Positions 23,691 through 31,824 of a stretch of 33,029 nucleotides of DNA are shown here, one piece after another; within the stretch, counting starts at the first letter, position 1, and every line of letters starts with the position of its first letter. Source of the stretch: Candidatus Binatus sp. (GTDB lineage: Bacteria > Desulfobacterota > Binatia > Binatales > Binataceae); the NCBI RefSeq assembly GCF_030646925.1, contig NZ_JAUSKL010000103.1, forward strand, positions 1 to 33,029, written 5' to 3'. The position numbers were made by a program, and so were the translations under genes. The notes under the pieces were generated by a model. That model saw nothing but the letters and a program-made list of their open reading frames with translations, did not search any database and was not told where the DNA came from.

Positions 23691-25013
23691 CTAGCTGTCC
23701 TGTAGCAGATGCTCGCGCTGCGTCTTGCCCGCGTAGTCGCTGCGGAACAGGCCTCTACGCTGCAACACCGGCACGACCATATCGACGAATTCCTCGATCG
23801 CGCCCGGAGTGTAGATCGGGCTGAGCATGAAGCCGTCGCCTCCGGCCGCTTGATAGTACGCTTCCAGTTGATCGACTACCTGCTCCGGGTTGCCGACTAT
23901 CTGCGGCAGGCTAACGCTCTGACCGTGCATCTGGGCCACGTCGCGGACGGTGAGCTGCTTATTGGCCACCTTGCTGTATGTCTTGGCCAGTCCCTGGATT
24001 GCGAACTCCGGCGAATGCTCCATCACCTGGTCGAGGTCGCGGCGTGAAAAGTCATAATCGAGATGGCCCGACAGAATCGTAAGTCCCGCCTCGACCGGCA
24101 CCAGGCTGTTATGAAAGGCCTGCTTCTCGCGGGCCTCTTCCGCGGTGCGTCCGACGATCGGCTGCACGCCGAATAGAATCTTGCAGTGATCGGGATTGCG
24201 CCCGGCGTTCTCCATCCGTCCCTTGACGTCCGCGTAGTACTCGCGCGCTCCGTCGGCAAAGGGCTGCACGGCGAAAATCGCCTCGGCATACTTCGCGGCG
24301 AATGCCCGGCCGGAGGACGACGCGCCGGCCTGAATAATCGCCGGACCGTTCTGCGGCGAGCGCGTGACCGTCAACGGTCCCCGCGACTTGAAGAAGCGGC
24401 CTTCGTGCTCGATACGACGAACCTTGGCAGGATCCGCGAACACCCCGCGCTCGCGATCCATCACCACCGCATCCTTGTCCCAGCTATTCCACAGCTTGAT
24501 GCAGACCTCCATGAATTCTTCGGCGCGCTCATAGCGGAGGTTGTGCTCCATAAGTTCGGCCCCATAGTTCGCCGACTCGTTGTGATTGATCGAGGTTACG
24601 ATGTTCCACGCGGCGCGCCCGCGGGTGAGGTGATCAAGAGTGGCCCACAGGCGCGCGACGTAGAATGGCTGCTGATGGCTGATCGAGAAAGTTCCGCCAA
24701 GACCGATCGTCGAAGTTACTGCGCCGAGCCACGAAAGTAATGGAATAGGATCGTGTGCGGGCGCCTGAGTCGCATAGCGAATCGCAGGCTCGAGCGAACC
24801 TGTGTAGGTGTCCGATATGAAACTCACGTCCGCGAAGAACACCATGTCGAACTTGCCGCGCTCGCAGACCTGGGCAATGTGCTGGTATAGCTCGGGACGG
24901 TCCCAGCTCAAGCTGGAATAGGCGGTGCGCGGATGACGCCACATCGCGAGGCTGTGATAGGTCGGGCTATGCATCAGGAACTGCGCAAGATGCATCTTCT
25001 TGTTGTTCCGCAT
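23691..25013 (-). CDS. NtaA/SnaA/DszA-family flavin-dependent monooxygenase
   Basis: 440 aa from ATG 25013, with GGAGG ten bases upstream. Motifs include KKMHLAQFLMHSPTYHS, ERGKFDMVFFADVSFISD, LDHLTRGRAAWNIVTSINHN and LRYERAEEFMEVCIKLWNSW. The tail is RRGLFRSDYAGKTQREHLL. The AAWNIVTS and TSINHNESANYG stretch is a common form in DszA-like sulfone monooxygenases, in line with organosulfur use, but the assignment is by subfamily only. Second gene of the unit behind operator F. Confidence 0.92.
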   Translation of the reverse strand: MRNNKKMHLAQFLMHSPTYHSLAMWRHPRTAYSSLSWDRPELYQHIAQVCERGKFDMVFFADVSFISDTYTGSLEPAIRYATQAPAHDPIPLLSWLGAVTSTIGLGGTFSISHQQPFYVARLWATLDHLTRGRAAWNIVTSINHNESANYGAELMEHNLRYERAEEFMEVCIKLWNSWDKDAVVMDRERGVFADPAKVRRIEHEGRFFKSRGPLTVTRSPQNGPAIIQAGASSSGRAFAAKYAEAIFAVQPFADGAREYYADVKGRMENAGRNPDHCKILFGVQPIVGRTAEEAREKQAFHNSLVPVEAGLTILSGHLDYDFSRRDLDQVMEHSPEFAIQGLAKTYSKVANKQLTVRDVAQMHGQSVSLPQIVGNPEQVVDQLEAYYQAAGGDGFMLSPIYTPGAIEEFVDMVVPVLQRRGLFRSDYAGKTQREHLLQDS

Positions 25014-25078
25014 AGTTCCCGTTCCTCCAGCCGTGAGGCGTCGTTAGCGTTCTCCTTCAATTCCTGTGGCGCGGCAAT

Positions 25079-26356
25079 TCACTCTTCAAAGGCGTAATCC
25101 CGCAAGGTGTCGCCGCGATACTCCTTGCGAAAGACGCCGCGGCGTTGGAGTTCCGGGATAAGCAGGCGGACCAGATCCTCGTAATAGTCCGGCGCATAGT
25201 AGGGAGGACTCACCTGGAAGCCGTCGCCGCCCATGTGATCAAGCATCTCCTCCATCTGGTCGGCCACCTGAACGGGCGTTCCGACCAGATGCGGCATCAT
25301 GCCGCGCCCGTAGATTTGCGCAGCTTCGCGCAGCGTCACGGGCTCCGCGCGCTTGAAGGACTCGACGATGCCCTGGATGGCGCCGCCCTCGATATCGTTA
25401 ACCAGCGTGTCGAGGCTGTATCGCGTCAGATCCATGTCGAAGTGCGACGACATCAGATGCAAGCCGACTTGGGGCGGGATGCGGTCGAGCACGGACTGTT
25501 CGATCGCCTGCGCTTCAGCTGCAGTTTCGGCGACGATCGGTTGGGCGCCCCAGATGATCTTGATCTTCGAGGGGTCGCGCCCGTGTTTCAGTGCGCGCTG
25601 TGCGAGGTCGTCGGTGAACCATCGGCCGCCCGCGCCAAAAACGCATTCTGCATGCTGGGCCGCGAACTCGCGCCCGCGCTCAGAGGCGCCTGCCTGGATC
25701 AGCAACGGCCGGCCTTGCGGCGACGGAATCACGTCGAGCGGCCCTTGGCAGTTGAACCATTTGCCGCGGAAATTGATGCGATGGACTTTGGCCGGATCGG
25801 CAAAGACGCCGTTCTCCATGTCCATCTTCAGCGCGTCAGGCTCCCAGCTATCCCACAGCCGGTAGCACACCTCCATGAATTCGTCGGCCCGGTCGTAGCG
25901 CTCGTCGTGCGGGATCATCTTGTCGAGGCTGAAGTTGCGCGCCTCGCCATTGCTGAACGAGGTGACGATATTCCAGCCGATCCGCCCATTGGTAATGTGG
26001 TCGAGCGTGGACAACTTCCGCGCCAGCATGAACGGCGCATAGAACGTGGTCGACATCGTCACCGCAAAGCCGAGCTTCTGCGTGAAGCCCGCGAGATAGG
26101 AAATGAGCAGCAGCGGATCGTGAACGGGGAACTGGACCGCGTAACGGACGCTCGCCTCGTTGCCGCCGCCCCAGCCGTCGGCAAAGAACAGCATGTCGAA
26201 CTTGCCGCGCTCCAGCGTCTGCGCGATCGAGCGCCAATACTCGTTCTGATGCCAGTGCCAGCGGATCTTTTCGCGTGGATAAATCCACGACATCATCGTG
26301 TGAGGTGCCGGAGCGTAGAGCACAAAGCCAGTCAGATGCATCTTCTTCTTCGCCAT
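25079..26356 (-). CDS. NtaA/SnaA/DszA-family flavin-dependent monooxygenase
   Basis: 425 aa from ATG 26356, chosen over ATG 26398 because AGAGGA lies nine bases upstream and the protein then begins MAKKKMHLTGF, as in its paralogue. Motifs include FVLYAPAPHTMMSWIYPREK, ERGKFDMLFFADGWGGG, LSTLDHITNGRIGWNIVTS and HDERYDRADEFMEVCYRLWD. It is the close paralogue of 11465-12760, so two units make similar enzymes. First gene of a four-gene unit controlled from operator F. Confidence 0.92.
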   Translation of the reverse strand: MAKKKMHLTGFVLYAPAPHTMMSWIYPREKIRWHWHQNEYWRSIAQTLERGKFDMLFFADGWGGGNEASVRYAVQFPVHDPLLLISYLAGFTQKLGFAVTMSTTFYAPFMLARKLSTLDHITNGRIGWNIVTSFSNGEARNFSLDKMIPHDERYDRADEFMEVCYRLWDSWEPDALKMDMENGVFADPAKVHRINFRGKWFNCQGPLDVIPSPQGRPLLIQAGASERGREFAAQHAECVFGAGGRWFTDDLAQRALKHGRDPSKIKIIWGAQPIVAETAAEAQAIEQSVLDRIPPQVGLHLMSSHFDMDLTRYSLDTLVNDIEGGAIQGIVESFKRAEPVTLREAAQIYGRGMMPHLVGTPVQVADQMEEMLDHMGGDGFQVSPPYYAPDYYEDLVRLLIPELQRRGVFRKEYRGDTLRDYAFEE

Positions 26357-26427
26357 CGGCTGTTTCCTCTTGTGCGCCGGTCCAATCAGTACGGTCAAAA
26401 TCGGAATCGCGCCTAGCTATCCGCTCG

Positions 26428-26455
26428 CGGTACTGAACTGTTCAGGGCGGTACCA
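26428..26455. promoter_or_regulatory. Operator F: dyad CGGTACT-N14-GGTACCA
   Basis: GTAC cores are at 26430 and 26450. It lies 71 bases upstream of ATG 26356 and downstream of the tetR stop at 26575. The spacer contains the small perfect palindrome CTGAACTGTTCAG-like TGAAC/GTTCA. The remainder of 26357-26574 holds nothing else I can support. Confidence 0.82.
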
Positions 26456-26574
26456 CAGATTAATCTCGATGGTCAAACTGGCGGAGGCGCGCGCCGCGCG
26501 GACGGCTCCACGAAAACCAGCAGGCTCGCGCTATTGAGATTCAGTCAGGACAGGCGGCGCGCGGCCACCGATGG

Positions 26575-27336
26575 CTAAGTTGAGTTTCGGCCAGGCTGGC
26601 GGCCGCGCCGATTGTCGCTGCTTCTTGAGACGGCCGCGCCAGGCTCGAACGTCGCCGGCGCGGCCGCGTCTCTCGACCGCGCGCTCGGCGGAGGTTCCCC
26701 CGCGCCTGCCGAACGGATCGCGTCACCTACCGGATCCAGATTCTGACCCGGCAACAACCCGTGGTAGAGCAAGCGTGAGAGTTCTTCGTAGGACTCGGCG
26801 AGTGTGAGTCCGAGCTTGCGCTGGAAATCCGGATCGATGAGGCGGCCTGCGGCCATCAAGATCAGTTCCGCAACCAGCTTTGGGCTTATGTCGTTGAACA
26901 CCTCGGCCTCGATCCCGTCGCGAATCATCTTTTCGAGGCGATCGAAGGTTTGGCGCTGAAGTTGTTCTAAAAGACGCATTCCGGGAGGAAAAATCGCAAT
27001 GTCGCGCAGAAATCTCGCGCTCGCCGGCCGCGATGTTTCCACGATCGCATTCATATAATGCGTCAGTGTGGCGCTTCGATTGGAGGTGTCTTTCGCGATC
27101 TTGGCAAGGTACTCGTCCGTCCTGTTCAGCACCCGGTCGATCACTAATTGCAGCAATCGCTCCTGGGTCGGCGCGAGAGAATAAAGTGCCCGCTTCGAGC
27201 ATCCAAGGCGCCGTGCCAGGGTGGCCGTGTCGAAATGAAGAAAGCCTTCGCCCACGACAATGTGCTCGAGCTCTGCCAGAATGTGGCGGAGCCGTGGCGA
27301 GAGTTTTTCTTCGTTAACGTGGTTGCGTTGCGGCAT
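26575..27336 (-). CDS. TetR-family transcriptional regulator
   Basis: 253 aa. The N-terminal helix-turn-helix spans residues about 33-62, with FDTATLARRLGCSKRALYSL followed by the usual LLQLVIDRVL helix. Residues 75-205 are the all-helical ligand and dimer domain, including FPPGMRLLEQLQRQTFDRLE. The last 50 residues are rich in Pro, Ala, Ser and Arg and probably disordered. TetR proteins usually repress and are released by a small ligand, often a pathway substrate. It is the only regulator in the window, and operator G lies 75 bases upstream, so autoregulation is likely. It is a strong candidate to bind all seven 28-bp dyads. The ribosome site before ATG 27336 is weak. Confidence 0.92.
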   Translation of the reverse strand: MPQRNHVNEEKLSPRLRHILAELEHIVVGEGFLHFDTATLARRLGCSKRALYSLAPTQERLLQLVIDRVLNRTDEYLAKIAKDTSNRSATLTHYMNAIVETSRPASARFLRDIAIFPPGMRLLEQLQRQTFDRLEKMIRDGIEAEVFNDISPKLVAELILMAAGRLIDPDFQRKLGLTLAESYEELSRLLYHGLLPGQNLDPVGDAIRSAGAGEPPPSARSRDAAAPATFEPGAAVSRSSDNRRGRQPGRNST

Positions 27337-27410
27337 CGGAAATCAATTATCCCGGTCGGGGGCTGCAAGCAATCCCTCCTCGTGCCAGTTTGACAATGCC
27401 TGCCCAGCTA

Positions 27411-27438
27411 TGGTACCAGCCGACCTATTGGGGTACCG
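27411..27438. promoter_or_regulatory. Operator G: dyad TGGTACC-N14-GGTACCG
   Basis: GTAC cores are at 27413 and 27433, in the 270-base divergent region between tetR (start 27336) and the amidohydrolase at 27607. The arms are symmetric apart from the outermost base. Classic position for an autoregulatory TetR operator that also controls the divergent catabolic unit. Confidence 0.86.
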
Positions 27439-27606
27439 TCAGGGTAGGGTTTTCAAAACGTCGGGAAGCAAAACGGGACGAAATCACTTTGAGCTGAAAG
27501 AAAAGCCTCCGCGCGGCCGACACCGGTCGCCCGCGGCCAGTTGAAACTGACGGGCCGATCGCCTCCGCCCGCTCCGGTCCAAGCAAGAAAAAGAGGAGAA
27601 GTTCTG

Positions 27607-29079
27607 ATGGGCACCAGCATTCGTACAACCGGCTCACCCTCCAAGTCGGCGCTTTCCAAGTCGGCGCAGGTTCGCGCGCGCCTCAAGCATCCGGTGATCG
27701 ATTCCGATGGCCATACGGTAGAATTCCAGCCTGCGCTGCGCGATTACATCGCTCGGATTGGCGGCCCCAAGCTCGCCGAGCGATACCGCAGCGACGGCGC
27801 CAACTGGTACCGGATGACCGCCGAACAGCGGCGCGCGGAACGTCCGCTCAGGCCGCCCTGGTGGGCGCTGCCGACCAAAAACACGCTCGACCGCGCAACC
27901 GGCACCTTCCCCAAGTTACAGTACGAGCGGCTCGATGAAACCGGAATCGACTTCGCGGTGCTGTATCCGACCGCGGGGCTGGGTGCGCCGCACATTCGTG
28001 ACGAGGAACTGCGGCGCGCATCTTGCCGTGCGTTCAACACCTTCAATGCCGATATTTTCCGCGACTATGCGGATCGTCTGACGCCGGCTGCGGTAATCCC
28101 GATGCATACGCCGACGGAAGCGATCGAAGAACTCGAATACGCGGTCAAGACGCTGGGGCTCAAGGTGATCATGATGGCGGGACACGTACGCCGTCCGATC
28201 CCGGCGATAGCCGAATCGGTCGCGAATCCCACCCGCTACGCCTACTGGCTGGATCTGTTCGGGCTCGACAGCGAGTACGATTACGACCCGGTGTGGGCCA
28301 AATGCGTTGAACTCGGGGTGGCGCCGAGCTTCCATTCCGGCGGCATGGGCTGGGGCAGCCGCTCGTCGATCTCGAACTACATGTTCAACCATATCGGCCA
28401 TTTCGCCGCGGCTGGCGAGGCGACCTGCAAGGCGCTGTTTTTCGGCGGAGTGACGCGGCGCTTCCCGAAGCTGAAATTCGCCTTCCTCGAATGCGGCGTC
28501 GGCTGGGCGGCGAACCTGTACGCCGACCTGATCGGTCATTGGGTGAAGCGCAATCGGAAGGGGATGGAAAACTACGACCCCGCCAATCTGAATCGAGAAA
28601 TGTTCTATGACCTGGCGCGCCGCTACGGAGGCAAGTTGGTCGAGGGCAAGCTCGAGCGGCTGGGCGAGGGATGGGGTCTGAACGGCACTAGGGAAGATCC
28701 CGAGGCGCTGGACGACTGGTCGCGCTGCGGAATCGAAAAGCCCGAGGACATTCGCGATCTGTTTGTGCGGAATTTCTATTTTGGATGCGAGGCTGACGAT
28801 CCGATCAATGCAATGGCCTTCGACTCTAAAAAACTTCCATTGAAAGCAAAGCTGAACGCGATCTTCAGTTCCGACATGGGCCACTGGGACGTGCCCGACA
28901 TCACCGAGATTACAGAGGAAGCCTACGAGATGGTCGAACACGGTCTCGTTTCCAAACACGACTTTCGCGATTTCGTGTTTGCGAATCCGGCGCGGCTATG
29001 GGCCGGCATGAATCCGGACTTTTTCAAAGGCACGCGGGTCGAGGAAAGCGTCAAGCAGCTGATGGCCGACCAGGACTGA
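27607..29079 (+). CDS. Amidohydrolase-2 family metal-dependent hydrolase/decarboxylase, paralogue 3
   Basis: 490 aa from ATG 27607, selected because AGAGGAG precedes it; the frame opens further upstream but without a site. Motifs are HPVIDSDGHTVEF, FHSGGMGWGSRSSISNY, FNHIGHFAAAGEATC and FSSDMGHWDVPDI, ending NPDFFKGTRVE. All candidate metal ligands of the set are present. It is the first gene of the unit divergent from tetR, and probably the most directly regulated. The Ser/Lys-rich first 20 residues vary among the paralogues. Confidence 0.88.
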   Translation: MGTSIRTTGSPSKSALSKSAQVRARLKHPVIDSDGHTVEFQPALRDYIARIGGPKLAERYRSDGANWYRMTAEQRRAERPLRPPWWALPTKNTLDRATGTFPKLQYERLDETGIDFAVLYPTAGLGAPHIRDEELRRASCRAFNTFNADIFRDYADRLTPAAVIPMHTPTEAIEELEYAVKTLGLKVIMMAGHVRRPIPAIAESVANPTRYAYWLDLFGLDSEYDYDPVWAKCVELGVAPSFHSGGMGWGSRSSISNYMFNHIGHFAAAGEATCKALFFGGVTRRFPKLKFAFLECGVGWAANLYADLIGHWVKRNRKGMENYDPANLNREMFYDLARRYGGKLVEGKLERLGEGWGLNGTREDPEALDDWSRCGIEKPEDIRDLFVRNFYFGCEADDPINAMAFDSKKLPLKAKLNAIFSSDMGHWDVPDITEITEEAYEMVEHGLVSKHDFRDFVFANPARLWAGMNPDFFKGTRVEESVKQLMADQD

Positions 29080-29110
29080 GTGTGATGCGACGCGGACGCG
29101 GAGGCTCTTT

Positions 29111-30565
29111 GTGAAAACCAACGGCAAAAGCAAGTCAGCCGAGATTCGGGCGCGGCTGGGGCATCCGGTGATCGATTCCGACGGGCACATGGTCGAATAC
29201 GTGCCGGCATTTTTTGAATATCTGAAAAAGATCGGCGGCGATTCGGTCGTCCGGCGCTATCGCGAGGCCGGATTCGGCTTCGGCTGCACCGCGGATTGGT
29301 ATCGATTATCGCCCGCAGAGCGGACGCGCCAACATGCGGTCCGCCCTCCCTGGTGGGCGTTGCCGACCAGCAATACGCTGGACCGCGCGACCTCGACCCT
29401 GCCCCGGCTGTTGCACGAGCGGCTCGACGAGATGGGGATCGATTTCACCGTGCTTTATCCGAGTCTCGGTCTCGACGCGCCCTACCTCGCTGACGATGAG
29501 GTTCGTCAGGCGGCCTGTCGTGCGCTGAACACGATGTACGCGGAGCTGTTCGCCGAGTTTTCAGATCGCATGACGCCCGCCGGCATCATTCCGATGAACA
29601 CTCCGGGAGAAGCGATCGCAGAACTCGAGTACGCGACCAAGACCTTGGGACTCAAGGCGTTCATGATGGCGACGCACGCCATCCGGCCGGTGCCGCTGGT
29701 TAACGAGAAGGCGCCCGAGTTGAGCCGCTATGCGCGCTATATCGACAATTTTTGCATCGACAGCGCCTACGACTACGATCCGGTGTGGGCGAAGTGCATC
29801 GAGCTGCGAGTCGCGCCGGGCTTTCACTCGTCGGGCATGGGCTGGGGCAGCCGAACCACGTCGAACTACATGTTCAATCACATCGGCCACTTCGCCTCCG
29901 CATGCGAGGCGCTCTGCAAGGGCGCTTTCATCAGCGGCGTCACGCGCCGTTTTCCGAAGCTCCGGCTGGCGTTCCTCGAATGCGGTGTTTGGTGGGCGTG
30001 CGCGCTGTACGGCGACCTGATCGGGCGGTGGGAGAAGCGCAGCGGGGAACAGATTCACAATTACAATCCCGCCAGCCTGAACCGTGAACTCTATGCCGAC
30101 CTGTTCCGCCGCTACGGAGGCAGGCTCGCGACGGCGGAAATGATGGCGCAACTGCCGAGCGTGCTCGAAGGCTCCGATCATCATCCCGAGCAACTCGACG
30201 ATTTGGCCGCCTGCCGAATATCGAAGAAGGAGGACATCCGCGACTTGTTCGTTCCCAACTTCTACTTCGGCTGCGAGGCCGACGATCCGACCAACGCGTT
30301 CGCTTTCGACCGAAAGTGCAACCCGATGGGTGCCCGGCTCAATGCGATTTTCAGTTCCGACATCGGTCACTGGGACGTTCCCGACATGCGCGAAGTCGTT
30401 GAGGAGGCGTACGAACTAGTAGAACACGAAGTCATGAACGAGGACGACTTTCGCGACTTCGTATTCGGCAATCCGGCGCGGCTGTTTACCGAGGCAAATC
30501 CGGATTTTTTCAAGGGCACGCGGGTCGAAGACGCGGTAAAGAAATTCCTCGGCAGCGAGTCATAA
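29111..30565 (+). CDS. Amidohydrolase-2 family metal-dependent hydrolase/decarboxylase, paralogue 4
   Basis: 484 aa from GTG 29111, with GGAGG eight bases upstream. The same motif set occurs: HPVIDSDGHMVEYVPA, FHSSGMGWGSRTTSNY, FNHIGHFASACEALC and FSSDIGHWDVPDM, ending NPDFFKGTRVE. Differences near the second metal region (ASACEAL, ECGVWWACALYG) suggest a changed active-site pocket relative to the other three. It lies 31 bases after paralogue 3 as a tandem pair. Next gene 9 bases downstream. Confidence 0.88.
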   Translation: MKTNGKSKSAEIRARLGHPVIDSDGHMVEYVPAFFEYLKKIGGDSVVRRYREAGFGFGCTADWYRLSPAERTRQHAVRPPWWALPTSNTLDRATSTLPRLLHERLDEMGIDFTVLYPSLGLDAPYLADDEVRQAACRALNTMYAELFAEFSDRMTPAGIIPMNTPGEAIAELEYATKTLGLKAFMMATHAIRPVPLVNEKAPELSRYARYIDNFCIDSAYDYDPVWAKCIELRVAPGFHSSGMGWGSRTTSNYMFNHIGHFASACEALCKGAFISGVTRRFPKLRLAFLECGVWWACALYGDLIGRWEKRSGEQIHNYNPASLNRELYADLFRRYGGRLATAEMMAQLPSVLEGSDHHPEQLDDLAACRISKKEDIRDLFVPNFYFGCEADDPTNAFAFDRKCNPMGARLNAIFSSDIGHWDVPDMREVVEEAYELVEHEVMNEDDFRDFVFGNPARLFTEANPDFFKGTRVEDAVKKFLGSES

Positions 30566-30574
30566 GCGCCGTCG

Positions 30575-31789
30575 ATGGGTTCGATCGGACTACGCGGTAG
30601 GCGGGTTGAGATCACGCGAGGTCCCTTCGATCCGGGCGGACAGCCGCGGGTCGAAAGTGAGAATCCCCTGTTGCTCGGCCTGTTCGCGTGGAACCTGACC
30701 GGAGGATGCACGATCTCCAAGGCGGTGCTCGCCGATCCGGATCGCTACCAGAACTTCTGGCATTGGGATTCGGCGCGGCGGCTGGTCGGCATGGCCGACG
30801 ATATGGGGCTCGAATTCCAGGTGCCTTTCGGACGCTGGCTCGGGCATGGCGGCGCGACCCGCTTCAACGAGGATCAGCTCGATTTCGTCAGCACCGCGGC
30901 GGCGCTGTCCCAAGTAACCAAAAGGATCATGCTGTTTTCGACCGCGCATGTCACCTACGGCTTCCATCCGATCCATTTTGCGAAGATGGGCGCGACCATC
31001 GACTACATCTCGGGCGGGCGCTGGGGCCTCAACGTCGTCACCGGCTGGATCGAGGACGAGCAGGCGCTGTTTGGCCAGAGCTTCCCCGACCACGAGCGCC
31101 GCTATCAGATGGCGGACGAGTTCGTCACGCTCATGAAGTGGGTGTGGTCGAGCGACGAGCCGATCACGTTCGAAGGCGAGTTCTACCGTTCTTACGGCGC
31201 ATACGTCAGCCCGAAACCCGCCCGCAAGCCGCGGCCGTACCTGGTGAACGCCGGCACTTCGCGGGCCGGAACCGACTTCGCCGCTAAGCATTGCGACTGG
31301 ATCTTTTGCCTGGGCGGCGTGGACCAGATGCGGCGCGCGGCGGACGCGGTCACCGAGCAGGCGGCGCACTACGGTCGCCACGTCGATCCGATGACTTTCG
31401 CTTACGTGGTGATTGCGGAAACCGATTCGCGCGCCCACGAAATATTCGACTCGCTCGCCGGCCAGATCGACGAAGAAGCGGCCGACACCTTCATCATGCG
31501 CGGCATGGCGGGCTCGCAGTCCGGCACCCCGCTGGCGGAGTTCACGCTGGACCCGGGCAAGAGCCTTCGCCAGCAGATCGGCGAAGAGCGCTACCTCGGT
31601 TCGGCGCTGGGCCTCGGCGGCCATCATATCGTCGGTTCGCCGCAAACCGTTGCCGAGCAGATTCGATTGCTGCACGAGCAGGGCGGCCAGCGCGGGGTGT
31701 TGCTGTCTTTTTTCGATCCCCTGGCCGGGCTTGAGATGGTGCGCGACGGCGTGTTGCCGATTCTGCGCAAGATGGGTCTGCGCAAGTAA
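30575..31789 (+). CDS. LLM class flavin-dependent monooxygenase (SsuD/DmoA/RutA-like branch)
   Basis: 404 aa from ATG 30575, nine bases past the amidohydrolase stop, so likely translationally coupled. Motifs include LLLGLFAWNLTGGCTISK, LEFQVPFGRWLGHGG, IDYISGGRWGLNVVTGW, DHERRYQMADEFVTLMKWVW and PRPYLVNAGTSRAGTDFAA. The N-terminus carries about 28 extra residues before the barrel. It is related to 13746-14873 and 18014-19192. The enzyme needs reduced FMN made elsewhere. Next to it lies a DszC-like monooxygenase, so two flavin enzymes may act in sequence. Confidence 0.9.
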   Translation: MGSIGLRGRRVEITRGPFDPGGQPRVESENPLLLGLFAWNLTGGCTISKAVLADPDRYQNFWHWDSARRLVGMADDMGLEFQVPFGRWLGHGGATRFNEDQLDFVSTAAALSQVTKRIMLFSTAHVTYGFHPIHFAKMGATIDYISGGRWGLNVVTGWIEDEQALFGQSFPDHERRYQMADEFVTLMKWVWSSDEPITFEGEFYRSYGAYVSPKPARKPRPYLVNAGTSRAGTDFAAKHCDWIFCLGGVDQMRRAADAVTEQAAHYGRHVDPMTFAYVVIAETDSRAHEIFDSLAGQIDEEAADTFIMRGMAGSQSGTPLAEFTLDPGKSLRQQIGEERYLGSALGLGGHHIVGSPQTVAEQIRLLHEQGGQRGVLLSFFDPLAGLEMVRDGVLPILRKMGLRK

Positions 31790-31824
31790 TCTCGCGCGGC
31801 CAATTAGGGGAAGTGAGGATCACG

